This document shows, in pieces, positions 44,887 through 54,423 of a stretch of 64,000 nucleotides of DNA (within the stretch, counting starts at the first letter, position 1; every line of letters begins with the position of its first letter). Where the stretch lies: contig JAHHDT010000007.1 of NCBI GenBank assembly GCA_019739225.1, forward strand, positions 248,001 through 312,000. The letters are read 5' to 3'. Below the pieces are notes generated by a model. That model was not told the DNA's origin, did not search any database, and worked only from the letters and a program-made list of their open reading frames with translations. The position numbers were made by a program, and so were the translations under genes. Source of the stretch: Aquamicrobium sp. Its GTDB lineage: Bacteria > Pseudomonadota > Alphaproteobacteria > Rhizobiales > Rhizobiaceae.

Positions 44887-47574
44887 ATGGATATAGACAG
44901 CCGCCCTGAACCCGATGCCCTCCTCGCGGAAGCCGCGAAGGAGGGGCGAGGGCGGCTGAAGATATTTCTCGGCGCCGCCCCCGGTGTCGGAAAAACCTAC
45001 GCGATGCTGGAGGCCGCGCAGCGACGCAAGGCTGACGGCCTCGACATCGTTGTCGGTGTCGTCGAGACGCATGGCCGAGCCGAAACCGAGCGCCTCGTTG
45101 CCGGGCTCGAGGTCGTGCCGCGCACATACATACCATATGGCGGGCGTCAGCTCGCCGAAATGGATCTCGATGCGATCATTGCCCGGCGGCCAAGACTGGC
45201 CCTGGTAGACGAGCTGGCCCATACCAACGTGCCCGGCAGCCGCCATGACAAGCGCTGGCAGGATGTCGAGGAACTGCTGGCGGACGGCATCGACGTATAC
45301 TCGACGCTGAACATTCAGCATCTGGAAAGCCTCAACGACGTTGTCGCCCGCATCGCTCGTGTGAAGGTTCGCGAGACGGTCCCGGATAAGGTTCTGGAAC
45401 TTGCCGACGACATCGAACTGATCGATCTGCCGCCAGATGAGCTCATCGAGCGGCTGCGGGAAGGCAAGGTCTATGTTCCCGATCAGGTCGCTCGAGCGAT
45501 CCAGAATTTTTTCTCCAAGGGCAACCTGACTGCCCTGCGAGAGCTTGCCATGCGCGTAGCGGCCGACCGCGTCGACGCGCAGATGACGGCCCACATGAAG
45601 AGCCACGCAATCCCCGGTCCATGGCCGGCACAGGATCGCGTCCTCGTCTGCGTCAACGAGGCGCCCGTTTCCAAAGCGTTGGTCAGGGCCGCGAAGCGCA
45701 TGGCAGAGCGGTCGCGTACGGAGTGGATCGCGGCAAGCGTGGCGACGCCGCAGTCGGAGCATCTGCCAGATGCAGCCAAGGATTTGATTGCCGAAACCCT
45801 GAGACTGGCCGAGTCCCTCGGTGCGGACATCGCGACCATCAACGCCGAGAGCCATATCGCCGAAGAGATCCTTGCCTTCGCCCGCAGCCGCAACGTCTCG
45901 CGCATCGTGATCGGACGGCCCCGGCCCCGGCGCTTCACGGCATGGTTATTCCGCGAGACAGTGGCTGAGGCAATCATCCGCAAGGCGGAAGATTTTCAGG
46001 TGACGATCATATCGGCCGCCCCCTCCGAGGCGCGCAAAGCCATCATTCGGGCGCCCCGCCCGGCGCCCGAACGGGATGTGCGTGCCTACATCTGGGGCGC
46101 CTTCGCGGTCGCGGCTTCCGTGGGGTTCGCCTATGTGGTCGATCACATCGTTCCGGTCGAGAGCCTTGCACTCTTCTTCCTCGTGGGCGTGCTCACGATT
46201 GCCGCGCGCTTCGGCCTCTGGCCATCGATCTTCACCAGCGTCCTGTCGTTCCTCGCCTACAACTTCTTCCTGACTGAGCCTTACCATACGTTCGAAGTCG
46301 CGCATGAAAGCGTGGTGCTCACGCTGTTCCTTTTCCTGCTCGTGGCGATCGTGACCGGAAACCTTGCGGCCAGACTTCGCAGCCAGGCGCAGGCGCAGCG
46401 CGCGATCGCCAAGCGCACGTCCGCCCTGTTCGACTTCTCGCGCAAGGTAGCGAGCGTCGGCTCGCTGGACGACGTGATCTGGGCGGCGGTTACCCATGTC
46501 GCGTCCACGATGCAGTGCTCTTCCATGATCCTGATGCCGGACGCTTCGGGCCAGCTTACGATCGTCGGCGGCATGCCCCCCGAAGACCAGCTCGAACCGC
46601 GTGACCGCGGCGCGGCGGAGTGGGCCTGGGACAAGCGCGAACCCGCAGGCTGGTCGTCGCAGACCCTTCCATCGGCAACCTGGCTGTTCCTGCCGATGAA
46701 GAGCGCGGACCGGATTCATGGCTTGCTCGGTGTCCAGTTCGGCGTGCGCCAATACATCACGACGGAGGAGCGCCGGCTGCTGGATTCACTCGTCGACCAG
46801 GTCGGTATTGCCATCGAGCGCACGAAGCTCGCCTCCGACATGGAGCAGACGCGCTTGCTGGCGGAGACGGAGAGCCTTCGCGCCGCCCTCTTGTCGTCTG
46901 TCAGCCACGATCTCAGGACACCGCTGGTCTCGATCATCGGTGCAGCGACCTCGCTGGTCGATGCGGATGAGGCACTGGGCAGGACCGGCCGGCGGACCAT
47001 GGCCGAGACCATTCGCGACGAGGGCGAGCGGCTCAACCGCTACGTCCAGAACCTTCTCGACATGACGCGGCTCGGCTACGGTGGGTTGAAGGTCGCCCGC
47101 GAGCCGGTCGATCTGCGCGAGGTGGTAGGCCGCGCCTTGCGGCGGCTGGACCGCGATCTCGCCGGACATCGGATCGTTCGGCATCTCCCGGTCTCGCTGC
47201 CGGAGGTGTCCGGCGACGCCGTCCTTCTGGAGCAGGTGGTGACGAACATCCTCGATAACGCAGCGAAATACTCGCCTCCGGGCTCGACGGTCACCCTGTC
47301 GGCCGAAGCGACCGGCGGCGGGGCCGCTTTGGTCATAGCAGACGAAGGCCCGGGCATACCCGAAAAGGACCGCGCGCAGGTCTTCGACATGTTCTTTCGC
47401 GTCCGCGCGGGCGATGGCCAGCCCGGCGGCACCGGTCTCGGCCTCGCCATCGCCAAGGGCATCGTCGACGCGCATGGAGGATCGATCCGCGCCGAGGCGG
47501 CGATGAAGGATGGCGGTGGGACCCGCATCGTCGTGATCCTTCCCTTGGCCGTACCGTCCGGCGCGCGCGAATGA
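44887..47574 (+). CDS. kdpD: KdpD, potassium-responsive sensor histidine kinase
   Basis: An 895-residue sensor kinase. Domain order: KdpD N-terminal ATP-binding domain (about 20-230, with GAAPGVGKTYAML), a universal-stress-protein-like domain (about 250-370), a four-helix DUF4118 membrane domain (about 395-500), a GAF-like domain (about 520-645), HisKA with the phosphorylated His in SVSHDLRTPL (about 665), and HATPase with NILDNAAKYSP and GTGLGLAIAKGIVDAHGG. It phosphorylates KdpE at low K+ or high external K+ demand. Its stop overlaps the kdpE start (ATGA). Confidence 0.97.
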   Translation: MDIDSRPEPDALLAEAAKEGRGRLKIFLGAAPGVGKTYAMLEAAQRRKADGLDIVVGVVETHGRAETERLVAGLEVVPRTYIPYGGRQLAEMDLDAIIARRPRLALVDELAHTNVPGSRHDKRWQDVEELLADGIDVYSTLNIQHLESLNDVVARIARVKVRETVPDKVLELADDIELIDLPPDELIERLREGKVYVPDQVARAIQNFFSKGNLTALRELAMRVAADRVDAQMTAHMKSHAIPGPWPAQDRVLVCVNEAPVSKALVRAAKRMAERSRTEWIAASVATPQSEHLPDAAKDLIAETLRLAESLGADIATINAESHIAEEILAFARSRNVSRIVIGRPRPRRFTAWLFRETVAEAIIRKAEDFQVTIISAAPSEARKAIIRAPRPAPERDVRAYIWGAFAVAASVGFAYVVDHIVPVESLALFFLVGVLTIAARFGLWPSIFTSVLSFLAYNFFLTEPYHTFEVAHESVVLTLFLFLLVAIVTGNLAARLRSQAQAQRAIAKRTSALFDFSRKVASVGSLDDVIWAAVTHVASTMQCSSMILMPDASGQLTIVGGMPPEDQLEPRDRGAAEWAWDKREPAGWSSQTLPSATWLFLPMKSADRIHGLLGVQFGVRQYITTEERRLLDSLVDQVGIAIERTKLASDMEQTRLLAETESLRAALLSSVSHDLRTPLVSIIGAATSLVDADEALGRTGRRTMAETIRDEGERLNRYVQNLLDMTRLGYGGLKVAREPVDLREVVGRALRRLDRDLAGHRIVRHLPVSLPEVSGDAVLLEQVVTNILDNAAKYSPPGSTVTLSAEATGGGAALVIADEGPGIPEKDRAQVFDMFFRVRAGDGQPGGTGLGLAIAKGIVDAHGGSIRAEAAMKDGGGTRIVVILPLAVPSGARE

Positions 47575-48254
47575 ACACTGGCCGAATCCTCCTGATCGAG
47601 GACGACCCGGGCATCCGGAAATTTCTGCGCGTGGCACTTGAGGCTCAGGGTTTCACGATGGAGGAAGAAGCGTCGGGCAAGAGCGGTATTGCTAGGGCGG
47701 CGACCGCGCAGCCCGATCTCGTCGTGCTCGACCTCGGCCTGCCCGACATGGACGGCAAGGCAGTCATCGCCCGCATCCGCGAATGGTCCCAGGTGCCGAT
47801 CCTGATTCTCTCGGTGCGCCAGTCCGAGGACGAGAAGGTCGCAGCCCTCGATGCGGGGGCCAACGACTATGTCGTCAAGCCGTTCGGCATCGCCGAAATG
47901 CTGGCACGCGTTCGGGCACTGCTTCGATCGGCCTCAGGAGGCACTGCACCCGAAACCGAAATCGTGCGCCGCGACCTGCGGATCGACCTCGCCCGCCATG
48001 AGGTCGCGCTCGCCGGCGAGCCGGTAAGGCTGACGCGCAAGGAGTTCGACCTTCTCGCGCTGCTTGCCCGCAACGCGGGACGCATCGTCACCCATCGCCA
48101 ACTGCTCGCCGACGTATGGGGTCCCGCCCACGAGCATGATCTCCAGTACCTGCGTGTCTTCATCGGCCGCCTTCGCGCCAAGTTAGGCGACGACCCGGCA
48201 GCGCCCAGGTTCATCCTCAACGAGCCCGGCGTCGGCTACAGGTTTCTGGACTAG
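47571..48254 (+). CDS. kdpE: KdpE, OmpR-family response regulator of the kdp operon
   Basis: A 227-residue response regulator. Receiver: acidic pair at Glu10-Asp12, phosphoryl acceptor Asp54 in VVLDLGLPDMDG, and the Lys of VVKPFG; winged-helix DNA-binding domain at about 130-225 ending RFILNEPGVGYRFLD. It activates kdp transcription when phosphorylated by KdpD. Last gene of kdpFABCDE, overlapping kdpD by four bases. Confidence 0.97.
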   Translation: MNTGRILLIEDDPGIRKFLRVALEAQGFTMEEEASGKSGIARAATAQPDLVVLDLGLPDMDGKAVIARIREWSQVPILILSVRQSEDEKVAALDAGANDYVVKPFGIAEMLARVRALLRSASGGTAPETEIVRRDLRIDLARHEVALAGEPVRLTRKEFDLLALLARNAGRIVTHRQLLADVWGPAHEHDLQYLRVFIGRLRAKLGDDPAAPRFILNEPGVGYRFLD

Positions 48255-48760
48255 CGCGTCGGGCGGCATATCCGTCCGCCAAAATGCAGCGTCCCGCATT
48301 CTCGCCACTGTAAATTGACAGTCAGCTTTCGGCTGGGGCCACGTCATGGCAGCAAACGCCGTGGACTGATCGCTTTCGGCGCGATGTTGGAGGCCTCGAC
48401 TTTTGTGTCGATAAGGACCAGCGCAATTTCCCGCCGCAGACAAATTTTGCGCTGGTTCCCTTCCGGGCGGATGCGGGCTTCGGCCAGTCGGTCCAAATTC
48501 TCCCAGCCGTGCTCCCGGACAAATCGATATCGCAGCGCTGGCGACGCGGTGTGCGCTCTCGGGTTGTTTTCGCATTCGGAATTTCGGGATCATGCAATCG
48601 AAGTCATCCAATGCGCCAAGAAGTTGACACTGTCCGGCGTGGTACAACTCGGCGTCTGTTGCATTTTCAGCCGGTGTCGCAATCGGGCGCCCCGCTGGAA
48701 TTTCCAGGCTGGTCGCACATGGTTCACGCGGGAGAAAGGCTACTATCGAGTGGGGGCTGG
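48255..48760. other. Gene-free stretch between kdpE and tRNA-Met with a large inverted repeat
   Basis: About 505 bases in which I find no supportable gene: frames of 150-170 codons cross it on both strands but have no family resemblance, no good ribosome-binding site and run into kdpE or the tRNA. The clearest structure is CCAGCGCAA (48418-48426) against TTGCGCTGG (48447-48455), a perfect 9-bp stem extended by TTT/AAA with a two-base bulge. A smaller TCGAC/GTCGA dyad lies just before it. No T-run follows. Confidence 0.5.
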
Positions 48761-48837
48761 TGGTAGCGGAGGAGGGATTCGAACCCCCGACACAAGGATT
48801 ATGATTCCTCTGCTCTAACCTACTGAGCTACTCCGCC
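48761..48837 (-). tRNA. tRNA-Met (CAT), elongator
   Basis: A 77-base tRNA on the minus strand. Reading it 5' to 3': acceptor GGCGGAG pairs with CTCCGCT (first pair G-T), D-arm AGCTCAGTAGGTTAGAGCA, anticodon stem GAGGA/TCCTT around loop ATCATAA with anticodon CAT, T-loop GTTCGAATC, and an encoded CCA end. The D-arm and stem sequences are those of the alphaproteobacterial elongator methionine tRNA, not of initiator or Ile2. No integrated element or direct repeat of its 3' end was seen nearby. Confidence 0.95.
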
Positions 48838-49056
48838 CCGCTGCGCTCGCTTTGAAATCTGTCGCCGGTCGGTTCCCGGGGCGGCAGGGCGATTGCCAAG
48901 GTCGCGCGGATATAAGGGGGCGGTGGTGGCGCTGTCAAGCATTGTGCGCGTGCGAAAAGTTACGGTGCGCGCAGCCGCTTTTCGCGCCTCGCGGGGTTGA
49001 GTTCGGCTGGCCGCGCGATTATGTCTCGGCGTCGACATTTTCCAGCTACAGGGTAC

Positions 49057-50010
49057 ATGAAACCGCGTATCGCCGTCCTCGGATGCGGCTATTGGGGCTC
49101 CAACCACATCCGCACCCTCAAATCGCTTGGGGCGTTGCATGCCGTTTCGGATGCAAACGCTGCCCGTGCGGAGGGATTCGCGAGTGAGCAGGACTGCATC
49201 GCGGTCGACCCGGACGAGCTTTACGGCCGTGACGACGTCGATGCCATCGTCATGGCGCTTCCACCGCAATACCACGCCGCCGCGGCGATCCGTGCCGTCG
49301 AAGCCGGCAAGGATGTGCTGGTGGAAAAGCCGATCGCGCTCACGGTGCCGGACGCGGAGCGCGCCGTTGCCGCCGCGAAGGCCAATGGGCGCGTCTTCAT
49401 GGTCGGCCATGTGCTGCGCTTTCACCCTGCCTTCGAGCAGCTCAAGCAGCTCATTGATGCGGGCGAGCTGGGCACGGTCAAATACATCCACTCGCACCGG
49501 CTGGGGCTCGGCAAGTTTCACACCGAGAACGACGCCCTGTGGGACCTTGCGCCGCACGACCTGTCGATGATCCTCGCCATCACCGGGGCGCCGCCCACGG
49601 AAATCCGCGGCGAGGGCGCCGCGCTGCTCGATCATCTGAGTGATTTCGCGCATCTGCACATGCGCTTCCCCGGCGGGTTGCGCAGCCACCTCTTCACGTC
49701 CCGGCTGAACCCTTATCGCGAAAGGCGGCTGACCGTGGTCGGCACGAAGGCGATGGCCGTGTTCGACGACGTCGAACCCTGGGACCGCAAGCTTGCCGTC
49801 TATCGTCATGCGGTGTGGCAGGACAGCGGCCACTGGGCCTTCACCACCAACGAGCCGTCCTATGTGCCGGTCACGTCGGGGATGCCGCTGACGCGCGAGC
49901 TCGAACATTTCATCGACTGCATCCGCACGCGTGCCAATCCACGTACCGATGGCGAGGAAGCGATCGGCGTACTGCGCATCCTCACGGCAGGAACAGTCAG
50001 CCACGACTGA
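49057..50010 (+). CDS. Gfo/Idh/MocA family oxidoreductase
   Basis: A 317-residue NAD(P)-dependent dehydrogenase. The N-terminal Rossmann fold has IAVLGCGYWGSNHIRTL and the EKPIALT motif with the catalytic Lys (VEKPIAL); the C-terminal domain carries DLAPHDLSMILA with the second catalytic His/Asp region. GxWG plus MVGHVLRFHPAF is typical of sugar-dehydrogenase members that act on UDP- or free sugars. ATG at 49057 follows AGGGTAC; the frame is open 20 codons upstream without a better site. It is a single gene, convergent with mnmA. Confidence 0.88.
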   Translation: MKPRIAVLGCGYWGSNHIRTLKSLGALHAVSDANAARAEGFASEQDCIAVDPDELYGRDDVDAIVMALPPQYHAAAAIRAVEAGKDVLVEKPIALTVPDAERAVAAAKANGRVFMVGHVLRFHPAFEQLKQLIDAGELGTVKYIHSHRLGLGKFHTENDALWDLAPHDLSMILAITGAPPTEIRGEGAALLDHLSDFAHLHMRFPGGLRSHLFTSRLNPYRERRLTVVGTKAMAVFDDVEPWDRKLAVYRHAVWQDSGHWAFTTNEPSYVPVTSGMPLTRELEHFIDCIRTRANPRTDGEEAIGVLRILTAGTVSHD

Positions 50011-50061
50011 GGCAATAGTCTCCGGGAAACCGGCGGGACGAACCGGTAGCGCTTGACCCTG

Positions 50062-51249
50062 TCAGGCGCTCTGGCGTGCGGGCTGGGCCGCCAGCCGCGA
50101 CAGCATCGCCTCGGCTTCCGCGCCCCGTTCGGAGCGCTCGATGAACCCACCGCCGAAGACGCGGGCTTCGTCGCCATCGTCCGAATAGAGCACGCAGGCC
50201 TGACCGGGCGCGATACCGGATTCACCATCGACCAGCTCGACCCAGCTCGCGCCGTCGCGATGGTGCAGCACGGCCGGCCGTGGCGGACGGGTTGAACGCA
50301 CCTTGGCAAACAGCTCCAGGCCGCCCGCGGGCAGGGAGGAGAGCGCTTCGTCTCCCAGCCAGTTCAGGTCGCGCAGATAAATCTTGTGCGTTTCCAGCGC
50401 TTCGCGCGGGCCTACAATTACCCGAGCGCGATCCGCGTCGAGATGGACGACATAAAGAGGCTCGCCGGAAGCGACACCGATGCCGCGCCGCTGGCCGATC
50501 GTATAGCGCAGGATGCCCTCGTGGCTGCCGAGCACGCGGCCGTCGATGTGGACGATGTCGCCGGGCGTTGCCGCGGTCGGCTTCAGCTTCGCGATGATGT
50601 CGGAATACTTGCCCTGCGGCACGAAGCAGATGTCCTGGCTGTCCTGCTTGTTGGCGACGACCAGACCCATTGCCTCGGCCTCGGCGCGGACCTGGGGCTT
50701 GGACAAATGGCCGAGGGGAAAGCGCAGAAAATCGATCTGCGCCTGCGTGGTGGCAAACAGGAAATAGCTCTGGTCGCGGTCGGCATCCACCGGGCGGTAG
50801 AGCGCACGATGCGCGCCGTTGGCGCGGCTGCGGATATAATGACCGGTGGCCAACGCGTCGGCGCCGAGTTCGCGCGCGGTTTCGAGCAGGTCGGCGAACT
50901 TTACAGTCTGGTTGCACGAGACGCACGGAATCGGCGTTTCGCCCGCCACATAGCTTTCGGCAAACGGGTCGATCACCGCTTCCTTGAAGCGCTTCTCATA
51001 GTCGAGGACGTAATGCGGTATGCCCAGCGTCTCGGACACACGCCGCGCGTCGTCAATATCCTGGCCCGCGCAGCACGAGCCGGCCCGGTGGGTTGCCGCG
51101 CCATGGTCGTAAAGCTGTAGCGTGACGCCGACGACGTCGTAGCCTTCACGCTTGAGGAGGCCCGCGACGACTGAGGAATCGACACCGCCCGACATCGCGA
51201 CGACGATGCGCGTCTCTTCCGGGCGGCCGGGGAGATCGAGGCTGTTCAT
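50062..51249 (-). CDS. mnmA: MnmA, tRNA-specific 2-thiouridylase
   Basis: A 395-residue enzyme that installs 2-thiouridine at U34 of tRNA-Lys, Glu and Gln using a persulfide sulfur relay. The PP-loop [16 protein letters not shown] (from about residue 17), the nucleophilic Cys112 in [11 protein letters not shown] and the second cysteine in [12 protein letters not shown] are present. The extra [11 protein letters not shown] segment is normal for alphaproteobacterial forms. ATG at 51249 is chosen over an upstream start since the protein then begins like orthologues. Monocistronic. Confidence 0.96.
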   Translation of the reverse strand: MNSLDLPGRPEETRIVVAMSGGVDSSVVAGLLKREGYDVVGVTLQLYDHGAATHRAGSCCAGQDIDDARRVSETLGIPHYVLDYEKRFKEAVIDPFAESYVAGETPIPCVSCNQTVKFADLLETARELGADALATGHYIRSRANGAHRALYRPVDADRDQSYFLFATTQAQIDFLRFPLGHLSKPQVRAEAEAMGLVVANKQDSQDICFVPQGKYSDIIAKLKPTAATPGDIVHIDGRVLGSHEGILRYTIGQRRGIGVASGEPLYVVHLDADRARVIVGPREALETHKIYLRDLNWLGDEALSSLPAGGLELFAKVRSTRPPRPAVLHHRDGASWVELVDGESGIAPGQACVLYSDDGDEARVFGGGFIERSERGAEAEAMLSRLAAQPARQSA

Positions 51250-51501
51250 GGCGCGTTCGTTCCGCTTCGGTCTGGTTTCGGCGGCTTCATGCCCCCGCGC
51301 GCAATATAGGTCAAGGCTCACGCCGCCGCCACGGCCGGGGCCGGGAAAAGCATTGGTTCACATTCGACTTAAATGAGCCCGAAAAGCCTAACGCGGGATT
51401 CATAATCGTTACTTAAGCATTATGGCGTGCTTAGCCATTTTTTAAAACCACCGGGTTAGGCTCAGCGTGATTAGGTCCTAGAGTTTGCGTTAGAGAGTAC
51501 G

Positions 51502-51777
51502 ATGACCGATCTGGTTAGACCGCGGGTCAAATATGTGATTGGGCCGGATGGCAGCCCGCTTACCATTGCGGATTTGCCGCCCACCAATACGAGGCGCTGG
51601 GTCATCCGACGCAAGGCCGAAGTTGTTGCCGCGGTTCGCGGCGGCCTGCTCAGCCTCGAGGAGGCGTGCCAGCGCTATAAGCTGACGGTGGAAGAGTTTC
51701 TCTCCTGGCAGGCCTCGATCGACGAGTATGGCCTCGCCGGCCTCCGTACGACCCGTATCCAGCAATATCGGCATTAG
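51502..51777 (+). CDS. sciP: SciP (DUF1153), CtrA inhibitor
   Basis: A 91-residue helix-turn-helix protein matching SciP of Caulobacter and rhizobia: RPRVKYVIGPDGSPLTIADL, TRRWVIRRKAEVVAAVRGG, LLSLEEACQRYKLTVEEFLSW and the final GLRTTRIQQYR. In Caulobacter SciP binds CtrA and blocks activation of CtrA-dependent promoters in late predivisional and swarmer cells. A GANTC site lies about 100 bp upstream (51397-51401). It is 2 kb from ctrA with fliJ between. Confidence 0.95.
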   Translation: MTDLVRPRVKYVIGPDGSPLTIADLPPTNTRRWVIRRKAEVVAAVRGGLLSLEEACQRYKLTVEEFLSWQASIDEYGLAGLRTTRIQQYRH

Positions 51778-52824
51778 GTTTCGCTCACGGGCCGCATCGC
51801 TCGCTTTGCTCGCTGGCCCTTCGCCAAGGCCTCGCATAGGCTCGGACGCCCGGTCGGGCTTGCGGCCTGCGGCCGTTTGGTTCGCTCACGGGTCGTTTCG
51901 CTCGCCTTTGGCTCACTGCGCTCCGCGAGGGTGCCGGACGACCGGCGGCCCGCAGTCGCGGGCTTGCGGCCGGCCTGCCACCGTCATCCCGGAAGCCGGA
52001 GCGCAGCGAAGGCTATCCAGGACCCATTGGCCAGATCATCGTCGAGCACGGCCCCGCTCTTGTCGTGGCGCGTTTCAATGACCTCACCAAGAACCCGGAA
52101 CCCGGCCGCGCTGCTCAATGGGTACCGGCTCAGCGGTCGCTGACGCTCCCTTGGCCGGGATGACGCCGAGCTTTGCCGTTGCCGCGCCTGCTTTCGCATC
52201 CGGCCATTGTCAAAGAACGGGAAGCGGGGCGCGAGGCCGAGCCTTCCGAATAGCAGATAAGTGGCGCGACGTTCGCGCCCCGCCGGTGCGTTCACCTGCG
52301 GCGCGGTGGGACGGACTGAGCCGGCCGGACCATCGCCGAGGCCCGGATCTGGGGCAGGTCTGATCCCACCAAGCCGCGCTACCGTCGACGCGACCGACCC
52401 GGACACCGTCGCCTTCCCCGAATACCCGGTGCGCATCCGGGCTCCCATGAAGGCGATGCCGGAAGGGTAAGCGGGCTTTTCGGAGAGGTGCATGAAACGG
52501 CGCGAGGCTGATGACAGATGCTGACAGGCCGGGCGTCTTAAGTTCCATACGCACAGCGGCTCGATACGCCATATGAGCGACGGCGACAGTGTTGCCCTCG
52601 TGCTCTACCTTCGGGGGTATCAACCGGGTGGTACTCGCCGGAACGTTCAGGGCAGCCAGCGCGCCGATTGAAGCGCACGGGCGTAGTGATATGCGCTCCT
52701 ACTATTGCAGGGCATCAAAGAGCGCCGGCACGCGCCAAAACCGTCAGCCGTGCCAATTCGGGCACGGAGCGGGTCCGCCCCGTCTGTGTTGGAAGGTCCT
52801 AGCTCGCTACGCGCTCAAGGGCTC
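51778..52824. other. Gene-free stretch between sciP and fliJ with low-complexity sequence
   Basis: About 1.05 kb without a credible gene. The first 170 bases are rich in TCGCTC/GCTCGC repeats; TTCGCTCACGGG occurs at about 51780 and 51882. A 184-bp palindromic element occupies 51982-52165. From 52166 to 52824 only short frames without family resemblance, ribosome-binding sites or clear repeats are seen. Confidence 0.55.
51982..52165. repeat. 184-bp imperfect palindromic intergenic element
   Basis: The outer ends are exact inverted copies (CGTCATCCCGG at 51982-51992, CCGGGATGACG at 52155-52165) and the inner ends too (ACCCATTG at 52022-52029, CAATGGGT at 52116-52123). Arms of 48 and 50 bases match at about 37 positions, including GGAGCG, CAGCGA and GCT in order. 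The 86-base centre is unrelated. It resembles a miniature inverted-repeat element or the RIME/Bru-RS class of alphaproteobacterial intergenic repeats. Confidence 0.7.
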
Positions 52825-53202
52825 CTAGCCGATCATTGCGCTGCGACCGCCGCTCTCTACATCGCGGCCACGCCCATCTCTGGATTCGAGCATCTCGGCC
52901 TTGGAAAGCTCGGCCTCGGCTTCGTTCAGGGCCGCTTCGGCGGCTTCGCGCTGCTGCTGGAGGTCGGCTTGCGAATTTTTGAGATTGTCGCGGCGCTGCC
53001 GGGCCGCCTTGGCAAAGGTGGGGTAGGCGAAATGAGAGGTATCGGTGATTCCGGCCTTCTTCTCTTCCGCCACGATCTGCAGATCCAGCTCGGTCGCCAT
53101 CCGATCGAACTCGGCAATCATCATGTCAAGCTGCAAGAGCTGCTTGCGCTTCTCGTTGACCTGAAACTGCTTGAGCCGCACCAGGTTCTCACGTGACTTC
53201 AT
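52825..53202 (-). CDS. fliJ: FliJ-like flagellar export chaperone
   Basis: A 125-residue, highly charged, almost wholly alpha-helical coiled-coil protein, starting MKSRENLVRLKQFQVNEKRK, the usual FliJ beginning, followed by QLDMMIAEFDRMATELD and long Glu/Ala/Gln heptads. FliJ is the stalk-like component of the flagellar export ATPase. The position beside ctrA, which controls flagellar genes, fits. GGGAG lies upstream; a GTG one codon earlier (53205) is an equal start. Confidence 0.82.
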   Translation of the reverse strand: MKSRENLVRLKQFQVNEKRKQLLQLDMMIAEFDRMATELDLQIVAEEKKAGITDTSHFAYPTFAKAARQRRDNLKNSQADLQQQREAAEAALNEAEAELSKAEMLESRDGRGRDVESGGRSAMIG

Positions 53203-53646
53203 CACTCGCTACTCCCGAAACGCATACTACGCACCGTCAAACGCGGCGCCTGTCTCCCGCTACGCGCCCCATCGATCACTATCGGGGCAATCTGGAAACA
53301 AATTCCTAACCCTGCGCTCTTGGTAACCATTCGTTTACGCGCATTGTTAATCATAGCGCGGAGGACTTAAGGGCGGGTAAAGATGCTCAACCGAGGGTCG
53401 AGCCGACAAAACGACTCTTAATGAGTCACTTGTCGTCATTTTCTGAACCATCACATGAGCTTTCTGCTCAAGTGATTCCTATAAAGATTCAAGAGGTTAC
53501 GGGCAGTAGCTGAAAAGGGTTAATATCGCTTGCCATGCGGAATCATATTTTGTTAACCATTGCATGGCAGGTTCCGATTCAGGAAATCACTGTTCCGGTG
53601 CCGGAAGCATGCCGAACCCGGTCTGGCGGCGGGAAAGGGGACATTA
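53203..53646 (+). promoter_or_regulatory. ctrA upstream regulatory region with a GANTC cluster
   Basis: A 444-bp gene-free region between divergent fliJ and ctrA. Six GANTC sites (CcrM adenine methyltransferase target) are at 53413, 53423, 53474, 53486, 53540 and 53576. TTAACCAT, a CtrA half-site form, is at 53553-53560, and TTAA-N7-TAAA, one mismatch from the full CtrA box, is at 53367-53381. Methylation- and CtrA-dependent control of ctrA is known in Caulobacter. Confidence 0.65.
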
Positions 53647-54342
53647 ATGCGCGTTCTGCTCATTGAAGACGATAGTGCTACCGCACAGAGCATCGAACTG
53701 ATGCTCAAATCGGAGAGCTTCAACGTCTATACGACCGATCTAGGCGAAGAAGGCGTGGATCTGGGGAAGCTCTATGATTACGACATCATTCTGCTCGACC
53801 TGAACCTGCCCGACATGTCGGGTTACGAGGTCCTGCGGACCTTGCGGCTCTCCAAGGTAAAGACGCCGATCCTGATCCTCTCCGGCATGGCCGGTATCGA
53901 GGACAAGGTGCGCGGTCTCGGTTTCGGAGCCGACGACTACATGACCAAGCCGTTCCACAAGGACGAACTGGTTGCACGTATCCATGCCATCGTGCGCCGC
54001 TCGAAGGGGCACGCACAGTCGGTCATCAACACCGGCGACCTGCTGGTCAATCTCGACGCCAAGACTGTCGAGGTCGGCGGTCAGCGCGTCCACCTGACCG
54101 GCAAGGAATACCAGATGCTGGAGCTGCTCTCGCTACGCAAGGGCACCACGCTGACCAAGGAAATGTTCCTCAACCACCTTTATGGCGGCATGGACGAGCC
54201 GGAACTGAAGATCATCGACGTCTTCATCTGCAAGCTGCGCAAGAAGCTCGATGCAGCGTCCGGCGGACAGAACTACATCGAGACGGTTTGGGGCCGCGGC
54301 TACGTGCTGCGCGAGCCCGAGGAAGTCCGCGAAAGCGCCTAG
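53647..54342 (+). CDS. ctrA: CtrA, master cell-cycle response regulator
   Basis: A 231-residue OmpR-type response regulator almost identical in layout to Caulobacter and Brucella Ctr[21 protein letters not shown] at the start, phosphorylated Asp51 in [31 protein letters not shown], and the DNA-binding domain with [17 protein letters not shown] and [13 protein letters not shown]. It controls replication, division, motility and envelope genes in alphaproteobacteria. The C-terminus ends in Ser-Ala, relevant to ClpXP turnover. The frame is open upstream but the N-terminus is fixed by homology. Confidence 0.98.
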   Translation: MRVLLIEDDSATAQSIELMLKSESFNVYTTDLGEEGVDLGKLYDYDIILLDLNLPDMSGYEVLRTLRLSKVKTPILILSGMAGIEDKVRGLGFGADDYMTKPFHKDELVARIHAIVRRSKGHAQSVINTGDLLVNLDAKTVEVGGQRVHLTGKEYQMLELLSLRKGTTLTKEMFLNHLYGGMDEPELKIIDVFICKLRKKLDAASGGQNYIETVWGRGYVLREPEEVRESA

Positions 54343-54378
54343 AGGCGAATTAGCGAATAGCGATCCGCAGAAGTTTTC

Positions 54379-54415
54379 AAGGCCGTTGACGCTCGTCAGC
54401 GGCCTTGGTCGTTTT
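54379..54415 (+). terminator. Rho-independent terminator of ctrA
   Basis: AAGGCCG (54379-54385) with TGAC pairs to GTCA and CGGCCTT (ending 54406), one T-G pair in between and a four-base GCTC loop: a 12-bp stem. GGTCGTTTT follows. It lies 37 bp after the ctrA stop and just before the convergent receiver gene. Confidence 0.8.
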
Positions 54416-54423
54416 GCTACTCG

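Noticed and set aside
48315-48818. Frames of 150-170 codons on both strands between kdpE and the tRNA
   Set aside because: They run into the tRNA or kdpE, lack start signals and resemble no family.
48761-48837. tRNA-Met as a possible integration site for a mobile element
   Set aside because: No integrase gene and no second copy of the tRNA 3' end could be found on either side.
51779-51950. TCGCTC-rich repeats as a CRISPR or tandem repeat array
   Set aside because: The repeats are irregular in length and spacing, with no unique spacers between constant repeats.
52118-52623. Several overlapping 70-170-codon frames between sciP and fliJ
   Set aside because: Mutually overlapping on both strands in low-complexity GC-rich DNA, partly inside the palindromic element.
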